NCBI GenBank assembly: GCA_016720425.1
Contig: JADKKQ010000008.1
Location: 186,001-250,000, forward strand
Direction of reading: 5' to 3'
DNA from: Betaproteobacteria bacterium
Lineage (GTDB): Bacteria > Pseudomonadota > Gammaproteobacteria > Burkholderiales > Casimicrobiaceae
Length of the DNA stretch: 64,000 nucleotides
The position numbers and the translations under genes were made by a program. Positions 1 to 8,148 of this stretch are shown here, one piece after another (position 1 is the first letter of the stretch; every line of letters begins with the position of its first letter). The notes beneath the pieces are model-generated. The model was not told the DNA's origin and made no database searches. It worked only from the letters and a program-made list of their open reading frames with translations.

Positions 1-766
1 CAATGCCGCCAATCGCGACCTCATCTACCTCGGCGTGTCCGGCGACGGCGATTCCGCGTCGATCGGCCTCGGCCAGTTCGCGCACAGCATGCGGCGCGGC
101 GTCAACATGGTCTACATCGTCGAGAACAACGGCGTCTACGGCCTGACCAAGGGCCAGTTCTCGGCCACCGCCGACAAGGGCTCGAAGGCGAAGACCGGCT
201 TCGTCAACGAGGACGAGCCGATCGACCTCGTGCTGCTGGCGCTGCAGCTGGGAGCGACCTTCGTCGCCCGCAGCTTCTCCGGCGACAAGGAGCAGCTGGT
301 GCCGCTGATCGAGGCGGCGGTCCGGCACAAGGGTGCGGCGTTCATCGACGTCGTCAGTCCCTGCGTGACGTTCAACAACCACAGCGGCTCGACCAAGAGC
401 TACGACTACGTGCGCGCCCACAACGACGCCGTCAACCGGCTGGACGTGATTCTGAAACGCGAGCCCATCGCCGCCGATTACCCGCCGGGGAGCGTGCAGG
501 AGGTGATGCTGCACGACGGCGGGCTGATCCGCCTGCGCAAGCTGCACCCCGAGTACGACCCCACCGACCGGCTCGGCGCGATCAACTACCTGCACCAGCG
601 GCACGCGGCCGGCGAGGTCGTCACCGGATTGCTGTACGCCCATCCGGACGCCGCCGATCTCCACGACATGCAGAACACCGTCACCACGCCGCTCAACGCG
701 CTGTCCGACGCCGAGCTGGTGCCGGGGGCCGCGGCGCTGGCGGCGTTCAACGCGGCGCTGCGCTGA
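1..766 (+). CDS. korB: 2-oxoacid:ferredoxin oxidoreductase, beta subunit (3' part)
   Basis: This is the C-terminal part of the thiamine-diphosphate subunit of a 2-oxoglutarate/2-oxoacid:ferredoxin oxidoreductase, which oxidatively decarboxylates a 2-oxoacid with CoA and reduces ferredoxin. The frame is open to the left edge, so the N-terminus is missing. The visible start contains the ThDP/Mg motif GDGDSASIG followed by VENNGVYGLTKGQ, which is typical of the beta subunit. The C-terminal tail (about residues 150-250) has the usual KLHPEYDPTDR and HQRHAAGEVVTGL-like segments. The alpha subunit would be expected immediately upstream, outside the window. Korb versus other 2-oxoacid specificity cannot be decided from this fragment. 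Confidence 0.88.
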   Translation, partial: NAANRDLIYLGVSGDGDSASIGLGQFAHSMRRGVNMVYIVENNGVYGLTKGQFSATADKGSKAKTGFVNEDEPIDLVLLALQLGATFVARSFSGDKEQLVPLIEAAVRHKGAAFIDVVSPCVTFNNHSGSTKSYDYVRAHNDAVNRLDVILKREPIAADYPPGSVQEVMLHDGGLIRLRKLHPEYDPTDRLGAINYLHQRHAAGEVVTGLLYAHPDAADLHDMQNTVTTPLNALSDAELVPGAAALAAFNAALR

Positions 767-874
767 CGCACGGACGCCGGACGCCGGGTGCACGCGGAGC
801 GGCGTCGGGGCGGCGCGCGATTTCCGGTCCCGGGTCCGAGCGATCGATCCGGCCGCTGACTCTGACTCGACACC

Positions 875-1228
875 ATGGGCAAGCTCACCACTCACGTGCT
901 CGACACCGCGCAGGGGCGACCTGCCGCAGGCGTCGCCATCACGCTCTATCGCAACCTCGGCGAGCGCTACGCGCTGCTCAAGACGACGCAGACCAACGCC
1001 GACGGGCGCTGCGACCTGCCGCTGCTCGAGGGCGCGGCATTCTCCTCCGGCCGCTACCGGCTGGTGTTCGGCGCGGGGGCGTATTTCGCAGCGCAGGGCC
1101 TGGCCTTGCCCGATCCGCCGTTCGTCGACGAGGTGGTCATCGACTTCGGCGTCGCCGATGGCACCGCCCCCTACCACGTCCCGCTGCTGGTCACGCCCTG
1201 GAGCTATTCGACCTGCCGCGGCAGCTGA
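875..1228 (+). CDS. uraH: 5-hydroxyisourate hydrolase (transthyretin-like)
   Basis: This 117-residue protein hydrolyses 5-hydroxyisourate to OHCU in urate degradation. It has the family's normal length and shape: the N-terminal LTTHVLDTAQGRPA motif with the conserved His, the central RYRLVFG segment and the C-terminal HVPLLVTPWSYSTCRGS tail. The family signature at the C-terminus is YRGS, with Tyr lining the active site; here it reads CRGS, so the conserved Tyr is replaced by Cys (TGC codon). No uricase or OHCU decarboxylase gene is adjacent. The identification is firm, but the missing Tyr makes full activity less certain. Confidence 0.9.
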   Translation: MGKLTTHVLDTAQGRPAAGVAITLYRNLGERYALLKTTQTNADGRCDLPLLEGAAFSSGRYRLVFGAGAYFAAQGLALPDPPFVDEVVIDFGVADGTAPYHVPLLVTPWSYSTCRGS

Positions 1229-1324
1229 CGCGTTCGCGGCGGCCGGCCACCGCGGCCGGACCGAGTGCCGGCGAACCCCGCGGGGCGCCAGCCGGGCACT
1301 TACGAGTCTGCCGCCGACAGGCCG

Positions 1325-2059
1325 CTAGAACAGCGATTCCTGCTCGGGATCGTGCGTGGGCGGCGGCTCGCTCGCCGGCGCCGCATGCGGCGCGCCGACC
1401 GGTCGCAGCAGCGACTCGTCGTCGTTGCGCACGGCGTTGACGCGGGTCGACACCGGATACCAGGCCATCGCCTCGGACGGGTAGGGGGCGAGGAGGTCGT
1501 CGGCCGATGGCAGTGCGGGGTCGAGCCAGCGCGCGTAGTGCTCGGGCGCGACGATCACGGGCATGCGGTCGTGCAGCGTCCGGATCAGCGCATTGGCCTC
1601 GGTGGTGACGATGGTGCAGCTGTCGAGCACCTCGCCCTCGGCGTTGAGCCAGCGCTCGTACAGCCCCGCGAACCCGAACACGCTGCCGTCCTTGAGTCCG
1701 ATGTGCAGCGGTTCCTTGTGCGGGTGCGGGCTCGTCACCTCGCGCCATTCGTAGAATCCATTCGCGGGCAGCAGGCAGCGATGGCGCCGGTAGGCGGTCC
1801 GGAACGAAGGCTTCTCGGCCAGCGTCTCGCCGCGCGCGTTGATCATCTTGGCGCCGATCGACGGGTCCTTGGCCCAGCGCGGCACCAGCCCCCAGCGCAT
1901 GCGCACCAGCTCACGCCGGCCCTCGGCGTTCGTCCGCACCACCGGCACCTCGGTCATCGGGGCGATGTTGTAGCGCGCGTGCAGGTCGGGAGCGCGCTCG
2001 AGCCCGAAGGCGAGGGCGATCGCCGCCGGGTGCGTGTGCAGTTCGTAGCGGCCGCACAT
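1325..2059 (-). CDS. SOS response-associated peptidase (SRAP/YedK/HMCES family)
   Basis: The protein has 244 residues and belongs to the SRAP family, which forms a covalent thiazolidine link through Cys2 to abasic sites in single-stranded DNA and so protects them. The start is fixed by the catalytic Cys: the protein begins MCGRYELH once the initiator Met is removed. Other family landmarks are RYNIAPM, RWGLVPRWA, NARGET, CLLPANGFYEW and the catalytic HDRMPVI. The length is close to the usual 220-245. The next gene upstream (EcsC-like) ends 2 bp before this start codon, so the two are probably one transcript. Confidence 0.93.
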   Translation of the reverse strand: MCGRYELHTHPAAIALAFGLERAPDLHARYNIAPMTEVPVVRTNAEGRRELVRMRWGLVPRWAKDPSIGAKMINARGETLAEKPSFRTAYRRHRCLLPANGFYEWREVTSPHPHKEPLHIGLKDGSVFGFAGLYERWLNAEGEVLDSCTIVTTEANALIRTLHDRMPVIVAPEHYARWLDPALPSADDLLAPYPSEAMAWYPVSTRVNAVRNDDESLLRPVGAPHAAPASEPPPTHDPEQESLF

Positions 2060-2061
2060 GG

Positions 2062-2691
2062 TCAGCGGGTCTCGACGGGTTCCCGGTGCCGGTCGTCGGC
2101 GGCGGAGTCCTCGAGCAGGCGACGCGCGGTCTTCGCCACCTGCAGCGTGTCCCAGTAGGCATAGGCGCCGACGGCGGCGGCGCCGGCGAACGGAACCCAG
2201 CGCGTCGCGGTGGTGCCGGCGATCCGGCGGGTGACGCTGACGCCGACGCGGCTCAGCACGCTCTTCAACGCGCCGGTCGACAGCTGCTGGACGACGGCGC
2301 GCTGCCCGGCGCGGACGACCACGTCGCGGACGACCTGGCTCGCCAGATGCCGAAAGAGGCAGTAGAGCATGTGCGAGCGGGTGAGTTCGGCGGCGCGCCC
2401 GTGCAGCGCGAAGATGTCGGCGATCATCTGCCGCTGCACCTTCCAGATCAGGAACAGATCGGGCAGCACCGTCAGCATGCCCAGCGGGCCGGGGGGGAGC
2501 GCCAGCGATCCGGAAAGCACGGCGGCCTTGCGCGCCGCCTCGCGGGCGATGCGATCGGCCTCGCTCCCGGGCTCGGCCACGGCCTGGGTCCGTGGCGCGG
2601 GAACGTCGGCCAGCAGGCGCTCGATCACGCCCGAGACTTCGCGGACGCTTTCGCTTTCGGCGACGGGCACGGGAAGTTGCGATTTCGCCAT
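2062..2691 (-). CDS. EcsC-like / DUF697-type membrane-associated protein
   Basis: This 209-residue protein resembles the EcsC family, whose function is not well defined. Visible features are an amphipathic central stretch (residues ~60-95) with glycines and the PGPLGMLTVLPDLFLIW segment, then IADIFALHGR, and a Gly/Ala-rich hydrophobic stretch near residue 165-180. There is no signal peptide. The ATG at 2691 is the first plausible start. It sits 2 bp upstream of the SRAP gene and is divergent from the CopD-like gene. The family assignment rests on overall pattern and is moderate. Confidence 0.5.
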   Translation of the reverse strand: MAKSQLPVPVAESESVREVSGVIERLLADVPAPRTQAVAEPGSEADRIAREAARKAAVLSGSLALPPGPLGMLTVLPDLFLIWKVQRQMIADIFALHGRAAELTRSHMLYCLFRHLASQVVRDVVVRAGQRAVVQQLSTGALKSVLSRVGVSVTRRIAGTTATRWVPFAGAAAVGAYAYWDTLQVAKTARRLLEDSAADDRHREPVETR

Positions 2692-2899
2692 GGCGTGGTT
2701 TCCGGAGCGAGTGGCAAGCCGACCGGCGGCATCCGACCGACGTCACGGCGATCATCGCAGAGAGCCGGGCAGGTGTCCAACGGGGGCGGCCGCCGCGGGG
2801 CGCCGCCGGGCGGTGATGGCCGCGGAGCGCGCGGTAGAATGGCGGCAGTGAGGCGTCGTTCGCGGCCGGCGGGTCGCCGTCGGCTCGGGAAAGCGCGGA

Positions 2900-3358
2900 A
2901 TGATCATCGCCGTTGCCGGTTTCGTGCATCTCCTTGCCGTCGTCGTCTGGGTCGGCGGGATGTTCTTCGCCCACATGGCGCTGCGGCCGTCGCTGGCGCT
3001 GCTGGAACCCCCGTTGCGATTGCCCCTGATGGCCGCGACGCTGGGCCGGTTCTTCGGCTGGGTCGCCGCGGCCGTCGCGGCGATCGTCGGCAGCGGTTGG
3101 GGACTGATCGCCGGCACCGGCGGGATGGCCGCGGCGGGGTTGCACGTCCACCTGATGACGGTGCTCGGGCTGGTGATGGCGGCGGTGTTCGTGTTCATCC
3201 GCGTGGTTCCCTATCCGCGCCTCGTCGCCGCGGCCGCGCGGCAGGACTGGCCCCGCGCCGCCGCGGCACTGGCGACGATCCGGCGGCTGGTCGCCCTCAA
3301 TCTCGCGCTCGGACTGGTGACCATCGGCGTCGCGGTTCTGGGCCGTGGCACTACGTGA
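2900..3358 (+). CDS. CopD-like integral membrane protein
   Basis: A 152-residue polytopic membrane protein with four predicted helices (residues ~2-25, 45-70, 80-102 and 130-150). The first helix carries the H..A...WVGG pattern of the CopD/copper-resistance and related haem/copper membrane families, and a second His pair (GLHVHLM) lies near residue 82. A TAGAAT hexamer at 2835-2840 could be its -10 box. The stop overlaps the next gene (mobB, GTG at 3345) if the longest mobB start is used. A role in copper or haem handling is inferred from the family only. Confidence 0.6.
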   Translation: MIIAVAGFVHLLAVVVWVGGMFFAHMALRPSLALLEPPLRLPLMAATLGRFFGWVAAAVAAIVGSGWGLIAGTGGMAAAGLHVHLMTVLGLVMAAVFVFIRVVPYPRLVAAAARQDWPRAAAALATIRRLVALNLALGLVTIGVAVLGRGTT

Positions 3359-3893
3359 AGAGAGACATCGTTTGCGCATTTTCGGATTTGCCGGCTGGTC
3401 CGGCAGCGGCAAGACCACGCTGATCGAACAGGTGATCCCGCGGCTGACGGGCCGCGGACTCAGCGTGTCGCTGATCAAGCACGCGCACCATCGATTCGAG
3501 ATCGACCGACCGGGCAAGGACTCGTTCCGGCATCGCGAGGCGGGCTGTTCCGAAGTGCTGATCACCTCGGGCACGCGCTGGGCCCTGATGCACGAGCTGC
3601 GCGGCCGGCCCGAATTGTCGCTCGAGGGCGCCGTATCGCTGCTGTCGCCTTGCGACCTGGCGCTGATCGAGGGCTACAAGGCGTTTCCGATTCCCAAGGT
3701 CGAGATCTGGCGGCCGGAGATCGGCAAGCCGCTGCTGCACCCCGGGGATCCGCACATCCTGGCGATCGCCACCGATCGTCCGCGGCAACTGCCACCGGCG
3801 TCGGCCGCGCTGGCGCGGTTCGGTCTCGACGACTTCGACGCCATTGCAACGTTCGTCGTCCTGCACGCGGTTGCCTGGCCACTGGCCCATTGA
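3345..3893 (+). CDS. mobB: molybdopterin-guanine dinucleotide biosynthesis adaptor MobB
   Basis: This is a P-loop GTP-binding protein that assists MobA in attaching GMP to molybdopterin. The Walker A motif GWSGSGKTTL lies at about residue 17-26 of the longest reading. Also visible are SLIKHAHHRFEIDRPGKDSFRHREAG and the DLALIEGYK segment, all typical of MobB. Two starts are possible: GTG at 3345, overlapping the preceding gene by 14 bp, and TTG at 3372, which begins exactly at RIFGFAGWSG and is preceded by an AGAGA Shine-Dalgarno-like stretch. The TTG start gives the more normal family length. Other Moco genes (moaD, moaE) lie about 1-2 kb downstream. Confidence 0.92.
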   Translation: MALREERHRLRIFGFAGWSGSGKTTLIEQVIPRLTGRGLSVSLIKHAHHRFEIDRPGKDSFRHREAGCSEVLITSGTRWALMHELRGRPELSLEGAVSLLSPCDLALIEGYKAFPIPKVEIWRPEIGKPLLHPGDPHILAIATDRPRQLPPASAALARFGLDDFDAIATFVVLHAVAWPLAH

Positions 3894-4017
3894 CTTGCGC
3901 CGGCGCAGGCGAGTACCGTGAAACTACTGCCGACGTCGGTCGGTCGAACGCTTGGTCGATGGACGAGCGACGTCGCGGCGGGTCCGCCGAAGGGTCGTCA
4001 ACGGCTGAGCGATAATT

Positions 4018-4698
4018 ATGATAAATCAATTAGTTACGCGGTTTATCTCGATTTTACTTCTGATTCTGGGGGCGGCTGTCGCGCAGGCCAGCGAGCGCGC
4101 CGCGCCGGACGCAGCGGGTTTCTACGGCGGAGTCATGCTCCGCGATGCCGCGGTCGAAGGTCCGGGTCTCGCATTCGGGCCCACGGTGTCCGCCTGGACG
4201 CGGTTCGCGCCTCCGGTCGCCGATGAAACGGCCAGCCGGACGTTGCTGTTCGGCGGCTACCGCTTCGGCAACGACATCGCGGTCGAGGCGGCGTACAGTT
4301 CGGCGGACCGCTACGCGCTCCGTCCCGCCGGCGAGGCGCCGCTGCGCCGGGGCGTGGGACTCAGTCTCGCCGCCGATGCCGGGATGCCCGGCGACGTCCA
4401 GTCGGCACAGTGGAACGTCGACGTCTTCACCAGCTGGACCTTCTATCGCTCCATCGCGCTCTACGGTCGGCTGGGTTACGGGCAGTCCGACGGCGCGCCG
4501 TTCTTCGGTCTGACGCCGCCGAGCGCCGACCGCCGGTTGCGCGACGGCGTCAACTACGGGGTCGGCCTGCGCTACGACATGAACGCCAGGCTCGGGTTGC
4601 GCGTCGAGTACGGTCGCTTCGGGCGCTACACGGGCGATCTCGCCGGCGGCCTGCTCGAATCCGACCAGTTCAGCCTCGGCATGCAGTTCCGCTTCTGA
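4018..4698 (+). CDS. small outer-membrane beta-barrel protein
   Basis: The 226-residue precursor begins with a signal peptide (hydrophobic FISILLLILGAAVAQAS, cleavage probably after AQA near residue 24). The rest alternates short amphipathic strands with many Gly, Tyr and Phe residues and ends in FSLGMQFRF. A C-terminal Phe is the BAM recognition signature of outer-membrane barrels. The pattern fits an eight-stranded OmpA/OmpW-like barrel; no peptidoglycan-binding domain follows. The ligand and role are unknown. The start lies in an unusually AT-rich stretch (GATAATTATGATAAATCAAT). Confidence 0.7.
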   Translation: MINQLVTRFISILLLILGAAVAQASERAAPDAAGFYGGVMLRDAAVEGPGLAFGPTVSAWTRFAPPVADETASRTLLFGGYRFGNDIAVEAAYSSADRYALRPAGEAPLRRGVGLSLAADAGMPGDVQSAQWNVDVFTSWTFYRSIALYGRLGYGQSDGAPFFGLTPPSADRRLRDGVNYGVGLRYDMNARLGLRVEYGRFGRYTGDLAGGLLESDQFSLGMQFRF

Positions 4699-4715
4699 CC
4701 GGCCGCCGGCGGCGC

Positions 4716-4721
4716 TAGAAT
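4716..4721 (+). promoter_or_regulatory. candidate -10 box upstream of moaD
   Basis: A TAGAAT hexamer 47 bp before the moaD start. Near-identical TAGAAT/TATAAT hexamers precede several other genes in this window. No good -35 element is seen, so this is a weak prediction. Confidence 0.35.
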
Positions 4722-4768
4722 CGGCTCCTTGCCGCCGACCGGCGGCGCGACTCCCTCGGGCTGCAGCG

Positions 4769-5044
4769 ATGCGCACACCGGCCGCCGTGTTCGTTGACCT
4801 CGTCTATCTCGCGCGGCTGCGCGAGGTTTTGGGCATCGCGTCCGAGCGCGTGGCGATTCCCGCCGCGGTCGTCACGGTGGGCGACCTGCGCGCGCTGCTC
4901 GCCGCGCGCGGCGGCACCTGGGCGATCGAACTGGCCCCGGAACGCGCCGTCCGCATCGCGGTCAACCACACGCTCGTCGAGCCCGGTGCGCCCTTGCGTT
5001 CCGGCGACGAGGTCGCGCTTTTCCCGCCGGTCACCGGTGGCTGA
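4769..5044 (+). CDS. moaD: molybdopterin synthase sulfur-carrier subunit MoaD
   Basis: A 91-residue ubiquitin-like protein that carries sulfur as a C-terminal thiocarboxylate and passes it, via MoaE, to precursor Z to form molybdopterin. The key evidence is the C-terminal ALFPPVTGG with the essential terminal Gly-Gly, and the FVDLVYLARLREVLG beta-grasp start. moaE follows after 164 bp. Its stop codon TGA is the first three bases of a palindromic repeat element (5042-5190) that separates moaD from moaE. Confidence 0.93.
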   Translation: MRTPAAVFVDLVYLARLREVLGIASERVAIPAAVVTVGDLRALLAARGGTWAIELAPERAVRIAVNHTLVEPGAPLRSGDEVALFPPVTGG

Positions 5045-5190
5045 GAACCGGTGAAGAAATCGTCGCGAGCGGGCGGAGTGCAAGGCGCGAGCGATGCGAC
5101 CGACGAGACATATCTGATGGATAGGCGAGGAGGGAGCGAGTGAGCAACGCTGCAATCCGCCCGCGCAGTAGATTTATTCACAGGTTCTGA
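5042..5190. repeat. MITE-like palindromic element, copy A (149 bp)
   Basis: The element is bounded by imperfect terminal inverted repeats TGAGAACCGGTGAA (5042-5055) and TTCACAGGTTCTGA (5177-5190). Its left 39-40 bases recur, identical and inverted, at about 31378-31417, and its right end (CCCGCGCAGTAGATT.ATTCAC) also recurs. Internal GCGGGCGGA and TCCGCCCGC can pair, so the whole element can fold as a long hairpin. Copy A has about 58 bp of extra central sequence compared with copy B. The first TGA serves as the moaD stop codon. No coding capacity. Confidence 0.8.
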
Positions 5191-5208
5191 GCGGAAGCGG
5201 GGCGGGCA

Positions 5209-5664
5209 ATGACGGTGCGGGTGCAGGCCGCCGATTTCGACCTCACGCAGGCGGTCGCCGAACTCCACGGCGGCGACGCGCGGGTCGGCGCCATCGTGAC
5301 CTTCGTCGGCACGGTGCGCGACCTCGACGACGCCGCCTCGGTGGTCAGCATGACGCTCGAGCACTACCCGGGGATGACCGAGAAGTCGCTGGCGGCGATC
5401 GAGGCCGAGGCGCGGGCGCGGTGGGAGCTCCGCGACGTGCTCATCGTCCACCGGGTCGGCGAACTGCGTCCGCTGGATCGCATCGTCCTCGTCGCCGTGA
5501 CCAGCGCCCACCGGGGCGAGGCCTTCGCCGCCTGCGAGTTCATCATGGACTTCCTGAAGACGCGCGCGCCGTTCTGGAAGAAGGAAGAGACGCCGGCCGG
5601 CTCGCGTTGGGTCGACGCCCGCACGACCGACGACGACGCGGCGGAACGCTGGAAGACGCGCTGA
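5209..5664 (+). CDS. moaE: molybdopterin synthase catalytic subunit MoaE
   Basis: A 151-residue protein that converts precursor Z to molybdopterin using the MoaD thiocarboxylate. Family landmarks: GAIVTFVGTVRD near residue 30, LEHYPGMTEK, HRVGEL, AVTSAHRGEAF and the catalytic Lys region DFLKTRAPFWKKE. The length is typical (about 150). It follows moaD but is separated from it by the MITE-like insertion, which could weaken translational coupling. Confidence 0.95.
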   Translation: MTVRVQAADFDLTQAVAELHGGDARVGAIVTFVGTVRDLDDAASVVSMTLEHYPGMTEKSLAAIEAEARARWELRDVLIVHRVGELRPLDRIVLVAVTSAHRGEAFAACEFIMDFLKTRAPFWKKEETPAGSRWVDARTTDDDAAERWKTR

Positions 5665-5736
5665 CGACCGCATCCCCCGGGCGGGCGACCGAAGGCCGCC
5701 GACGGGGTCCGCGAGGCGCGAAATAGTTGGTTGAAA

Positions 5737-5756
5737 TTGGTCAGACCACTTGACCA
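5737..5756. promoter_or_regulatory. GntR(FadR-subfamily)-type operator upstream of dgoK
   Basis: The sequence contains the palindrome TGGTCAGACCA (5738-5748), followed at once by a second TTGACCA half-site (5750-5756). The FadR subfamily of GntR regulators (PdhR, LldR, DgoR) binds TNGTNNNACNA-type sites, so this is a good candidate for repression of the sugar-acid operon by a DgoR-like protein. No GntR gene lies in the window. The TTG codon at 5750 lies inside the operator, which favours the GTG at 5786 as the dgoK start. Confidence 0.55.
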
Positions 5757-5785
5757 GTTGCGCGCAAGCCGGTACCTTGCCAAGT

Positions 5786-6715
5786 GTGAATCCGAACCCT
5801 CCCGCCTCGCTGCTCGCGCTCGATTGGGGCACCTCGTCGGCGCGGGCCTATCGGCTGGCCGCCGGTGGCGCGGTGCTGGATCGCCGCGAGGCGCCGCTGG
5901 GCGTGATGCAGCTGCGCGCGGGTCAGCACGCTGCCGCACTCGTCAGCCTGCTCGGAGACTGGGCGGGCGAGCGCCTGCCGCGGATCGCCAGCGGCATGAT
6001 CGGAAGCCGGCAGGGCTGGATCGAGGTCCCCTACGTCGATTGTCCCGCCGACACCGTGGCACTGGTCGCGGGGCTCAGGACCACGCCCGGCGGCGAGATG
6101 GCCATCGTGCCCGGGCTCGTCCACCGCGACGGCGACGGCGTGCCGGACGTCCTGCGCGGCGAGGAGACGCAGATCGTCGGCGCCGTGCCCGAAGGCGACG
6201 AGGGCATCCTCGCCGTGCTGCCCGGCACGCACAGCAAGTGGGTGCGCGTCGAGTCGGGGCGCATCGTCAGCTTCGCCACCTTCATGACCGGCGAGCTGTT
6301 CGCGCTGCTGGTCCAGCACAGCATCCTGGGCCGGCTGGCGGCCCCGCCGGCCGCCGAAGCGACGCTGCACCACCCGGTGTTCGCCGACGGCGTTGCGCGC
6401 GGGCTGGCCTGCGACGGACTCACGCACGCGATATTCGCGGCGCGGACCCGGTGCCTGCTCGGCGAGCTTGCCGCCGAGGACGTCGGCGACTGGCTTTCCG
6501 GCGTGCTGATCGGCCACGAGATCGCTGCGGCCCGGCGTTGGGCGGGAGCCTCGATCCCGCTGACGACGCCAGTGCAGATCATCGGCAGCCACGCGCTGGT
6601 CGAGCGCTACCAGGTCGCGCTCAGCCTGGCCGACGTCCGCTCGGCCGCCGGCCCTCCGGAGGCCGCGGCGCGGGGCCTCTTCCGCATCGCTCGCCTCGCC
6701 GGGATGGTGCCATGA
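5786..6715 (+). CDS. dgoK: 2-dehydro-3-deoxygalactonokinase
   Basis: Phosphorylates 2-keto-3-deoxy-D-galactonate at C6 in the De Ley-Doudoroff galactonate pathway. The N-terminal ATP-binding motif LALDWGTSSARAYRL is the DgoK form of the sugar-kinase phosphate 1 loop. Further landmarks are SGMIGSRQGW, EVPYVDCPA, VLRGEETQI, LPGTHSKWV and FMTGELFALL. With the GTG at 5786 the protein is 309 residues, close to the usual length. A longer TTG start at 5750 is possible but lies in the operator. The stop overlaps the dgoA start as ATGA, so the two are translationally coupled. Confidence 0.93.
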   Translation: MNPNPPASLLALDWGTSSARAYRLAAGGAVLDRREAPLGVMQLRAGQHAAALVSLLGDWAGERLPRIASGMIGSRQGWIEVPYVDCPADTVALVAGLRTTPGGEMAIVPGLVHRDGDGVPDVLRGEETQIVGAVPEGDEGILAVLPGTHSKWVRVESGRIVSFATFMTGELFALLVQHSILGRLAAPPAAEATLHHPVFADGVARGLACDGLTHAIFAARTRCLLGELAAEDVGDWLSGVLIGHEIAAARRWAGASIPLTTPVQIIGSHALVERYQVALSLADVRSAAGPPEAAARGLFRIARLAGMVP

Positions 6716-7380
6716 CCCCTCGACCACCGCCGCTTACGCTGCTGCCCTACCTCGAGTCGCTGCCGCTGATCGCCGTGCTGCGCGGGATTTCCGCGGCCGA
6801 AGTGCCGGCGATCGGTGCGGCGCTGGTTGCCCACGGACTGTCCGTGCTCGAGGTACCGCTCAACTCGCCGCAACCGCTGGCGTCGATCCGCGCGCTGGCC
6901 GACAACTTCGGGCAGCGCTGCCTGGTCGGCGCGGGCACCGTGCTCGACGTCGGGGACGTCGCCCGCGTGGCCGACCAGGGCGGGCGACTCATCGTCATGC
7001 CGCACGGCGACCCGCGCATCATCGCCGAGGCGAAGCGCCTCGGGCTGCTGTGCCTGCCCGGCGTGGCGACGCCCACCGAGGCGTTTGCGGCGCTGGCGGC
7101 GGGCGCGGACGGCCTCAAGATGTTCCCGGCCGAGCAGTTGCCGCCGGCCGTGGTCAAGGCGTGGCGCGCGGTACTGCCGAAGTCGACGTTGCTGTTCCCG
7201 GTGGGCAGCATCGGCCCCGACTCGATGGCGGCCTATTGGGCGGCCGGCGCCAGCGGCTTCGGCACCGGCTCCGGGCTCTATCGTCCCGGGCGCAGCGCCG
7301 AAGCGGTCGCCGCCGCCGCCGCCGCCTTTGCCGCCGCGTTCCGCGCGCTGCCGGCGCGCACTCCGGCGTCGCCGGCATGA
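6712..7380 (+). CDS. dgoA: 2-dehydro-3-deoxy-6-phosphogalactonate aldolase
   Basis: A 222-residue class I aldolase that splits KDPGal to pyruvate and glyceraldehyde 3-phosphate. It has the DgoA/KDPG aldolase (beta/alpha)8 signatures: PLIAVLRGI, the Glu in VLEVPLNSP, GAGTVLD, a PGVATPTEA loop and the Schiff-base Lys in GADGLKMFPAEQ. The ATG at 6712 overlaps the dgoK stop by 4 bp. Together with dgoK it forms the last two steps of galactonate breakdown. Confidence 0.93.
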   Translation: MTPRPPPLTLLPYLESLPLIAVLRGISAAEVPAIGAALVAHGLSVLEVPLNSPQPLASIRALADNFGQRCLVGAGTVLDVGDVARVADQGGRLIVMPHGDPRIIAEAKRLGLLCLPGVATPTEAFAALAAGADGLKMFPAEQLPPAVVKAWRAVLPKSTLLFPVGSIGPDSMAAYWAAGASGFGTGSGLYRPGRSAEAVAAAAAAFAAAFRALPARTPASPA

Positions 7381-7468
7381 CGCGCGCGGCGGCATCGTTC
7401 CCGCTGTTCCCGGGTCGCCGCCGCCGCGCCGACCCCCGCACCCGCTGCATTCACCCAAGGAGATACTG

Positions 7469-8143
7469 ATGGCCGCCAAGGATCGCATGGCCGTCCTGTC
7501 CGCGATGATGGACCAGGGCGTCATTCCCGTTTTCTATCACCCCGACGTCGAGGTCTGCAAGAAGGTGATCCAGGCCTGCGCCAACGGGGGTGCCAAGTGC
7601 ATCGAGTTCACCAATCGCGGCGATTTCGCCGCCAGCGTGTTCCTCGACGTGACGCGGCATTTCGCCCAGGCCGATCCTTCGGTGATCATGGGCGTGGGAT
7701 CGATCGTCGACGCGCCGACGGCGGGCGTCTACATCGCCAACGGGGCCAAGTTCGTCGTCGGGCCGCTGCTCAACCCCGACGTGGCCAAGGTCTGCAACCG
7801 GCGCAAGATTCCCTACAGCCCGGGCTGCGGCTCCGCCAGCGAGATCGGCTACGCGGAGGAGCTGGGCTGCGAGATCGTCAAGGTCTTCCCGGGCGGGTCG
7901 GTGGGCGGTCCCGAGTTCGTGAAGTCGATGCTGGGCCCGTGCCCGTGGACGCGGATCATGCCCACCGGCGGCGTCGAGAACGACGAGGCCTCGCTGACCA
8001 AGTGGTTCAAGGCGGGCGTCGCCTGTGTCGGCATGGGGTCGAACCTCATCACCAAGGCGCTGCTCGACAAGGGCGACTACGCGGGCGTCGAAGCCAACGT
8101 GCGCAGCTGCATCGCGCTCATTCGTTCGATCCGGGGAAAGTGA
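7469..8143 (+). CDS. KDPG/4-hydroxy-2-oxoglutarate-type aldolase
   Basis: A second, unrelated-looking class I 2-keto-3-deoxy-6-phosphogluconate/KHG-family aldolase of 224 residues. The strong AAGGAGA Shine-Dalgarno (7456-7462 region) fixes the ATG at 7469. Landmarks are IPVFYHPD, CIEFTNRGDF, MGVGSIVD, IPYSPGCGS and the Schiff-base Lys in CEIVKVFPGG, then RIMPTGGVE. Its neighbour is a PfkB kinase of the KDG kinase type, so the pair probably runs a KDG to KDPG to pyruvate plus GAP branch in parallel with dgoK/dgoA. Confidence 0.88.
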   Translation: MAAKDRMAVLSAMMDQGVIPVFYHPDVEVCKKVIQACANGGAKCIEFTNRGDFAASVFLDVTRHFAQADPSVIMGVGSIVDAPTAGVYIANGAKFVVGPLLNPDVAKVCNRRKIPYSPGCGSASEIGYAEELGCEIVKVFPGGSVGGPEFVKSMLGPCPWTRIMPTGGVENDEASLTKWFKAGVACVGMGSNLITKALLDKGDYAGVEANVRSCIALIRSIRGK

Positions 8144-8148
8144 AAGCC

